The notes beneath the pieces are model-generated. The model searched no databases, was not told the DNA's origin, and saw only the letters and a program-made list of their open reading frames with translations. A stretch of 12,939 bases of DNA from Dysosmobacter segnis (lineage in GTDB: Bacteria; Bacillota; Clostridia; Oscillospirales; Oscillospiraceae): the NCBI RefSeq assembly GCF_014297285.1, contig NZ_JACOQI010000036.1:1-12939 (forward strand), read 5' to 3'. A program made the translations under genes and the position numbers. Positions 12,755-12,939 of the stretch are shown here, one piece after another (position 1 is the first letter of the stretch; each line of letters begins with the position of its first letter).

Positions 12755-12872
12755 GGGTCATCCCTCCCATTTTCATCCCGTTCTGCTCATAGACTTTCGG
12801 GTCCGCACCGGGGATGTTCCAGCCGTGTAATCCCGTGAGTTTTGTTATCCGAGGAGTTTTCATATCATTCAC
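12747..12872 (-). CDS. Small ORF of 41 codons before the ArdA-like gene
   Basis: GTG at 12872 (or ATG at 12863) opens MNDMKTPRITKLTGLHGWNI then PGADPKVYEQNG, ending MKMGGMTLG and TAA at 12749-12747. AGAAAGGTG lies 8 bases upstream of the GTG. The frame overlaps the TTG start of the ArdA-like gene by 8 bases, and its last codons contain that gene's ribosome site. The family is not recognised. The Met/Gly-rich tail resembles the ends of the ArdA-like and DUF3849 proteins, supporting it as a genuine product. Confidence 0.6.
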   Translation of the reverse strand: MNDMKTPRITKLTGLHGWNIPGADPKVYEQNGMKMGGMTLG

Positions 12873-12877
12873 TTATA

Positions 12878-12937
12878 TCACACCTTTCTAAATTCTGCTG
12901 CTGGGATAATATTGCTCAATGCACCACCGTCTTGTAT
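12878..12937 (-). CDS. C-terminal end of an unidentified upstream protein (partial)
   Basis: A frame entering from the right edge on the minus strand reads IQDGGALSNIIPAAEFRKV and stops at TGA (12880-12878), which overlaps the ribosome-site region of the next small ORF. That tight packing suits the operon, but with only 19 visible residues I cannot name it; the alternative frame ends earlier (TGA after seven codons). Confidence 0.45.
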   Translation of the reverse strand: MQDGGALSNIIPAAEFRKV

Positions 12938-12939
12938 TC

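Overview
The window looks like accessory cargo of an integrative and conjugative element (ICE) of the Tn1549/CTn type from a moderately GC-rich gut Clostridia host (Oscillospiraceae or Lachnospiraceae-like). The reasons are strong GGAGG ribosome sites, frequent ATGA start/stop overlaps, TTG starts, and a gene set I associate with these ICEs: a DUF3849 protein, an orphan D12-class adenine methylase, an ArdA-like protein, a sortase beside a giant CnaB adhesin, and a DUF3852-type pilin-like protein. Species and family placement are inferred from sequence features and memory, not from a search.

Nearly everything is transcribed leftwards (minus strand). From the right edge: the last codons of an unknown gene; a 41-codon small ORF; a 402-residue acidic protein with two ArdA-like repeats, followed by a strong Rho-independent terminator. 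Next comes a tight run: a 36-codon small ORF, a DNA adenine methylase, a 173-residue protein with an AbrB-like N-terminus and a four-Cys cluster, the DUF3849 protein, and an unrecognised 209-residue protein. This run continues without a clear break into five exported proteins: a C-terminally membrane-anchored surface protein, a sortase, a CAP/SCP-domain protein, a 1574-residue adhesin, and a small two-helix VirB2-like protein.

The adhesin has a signal peptide, a probable thioester domain, twelve CnaB-like domains that keep their isopeptide-forming residues, a C-terminal beta-rich domain, and a terminal LPRTG followed by one Tyr and the stop. The usual hydrophobic anchor and positive tail are absent. 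RNA hairpins lie immediately before and after the adhesin gene.

The left end is a different context: a Phd/YefM antitoxin with a consensus -10 box inside a palindromic operator, overlapping a RelE/ParE-like toxin reading frame that stops after 33 codons. Beyond it is the end of an unknown gene on the opposite strand. This suggests a rearrangement or insertion junction. The conjugation genes expected after the pilin-like gene are not present here.

Working model (inference): the right half protects incoming DNA (ArdA-like DNA mimic plus methylase), while the left half builds a surface adhesion apparatus that could stabilise mating pairs or attach the cell to host or partner surfaces.
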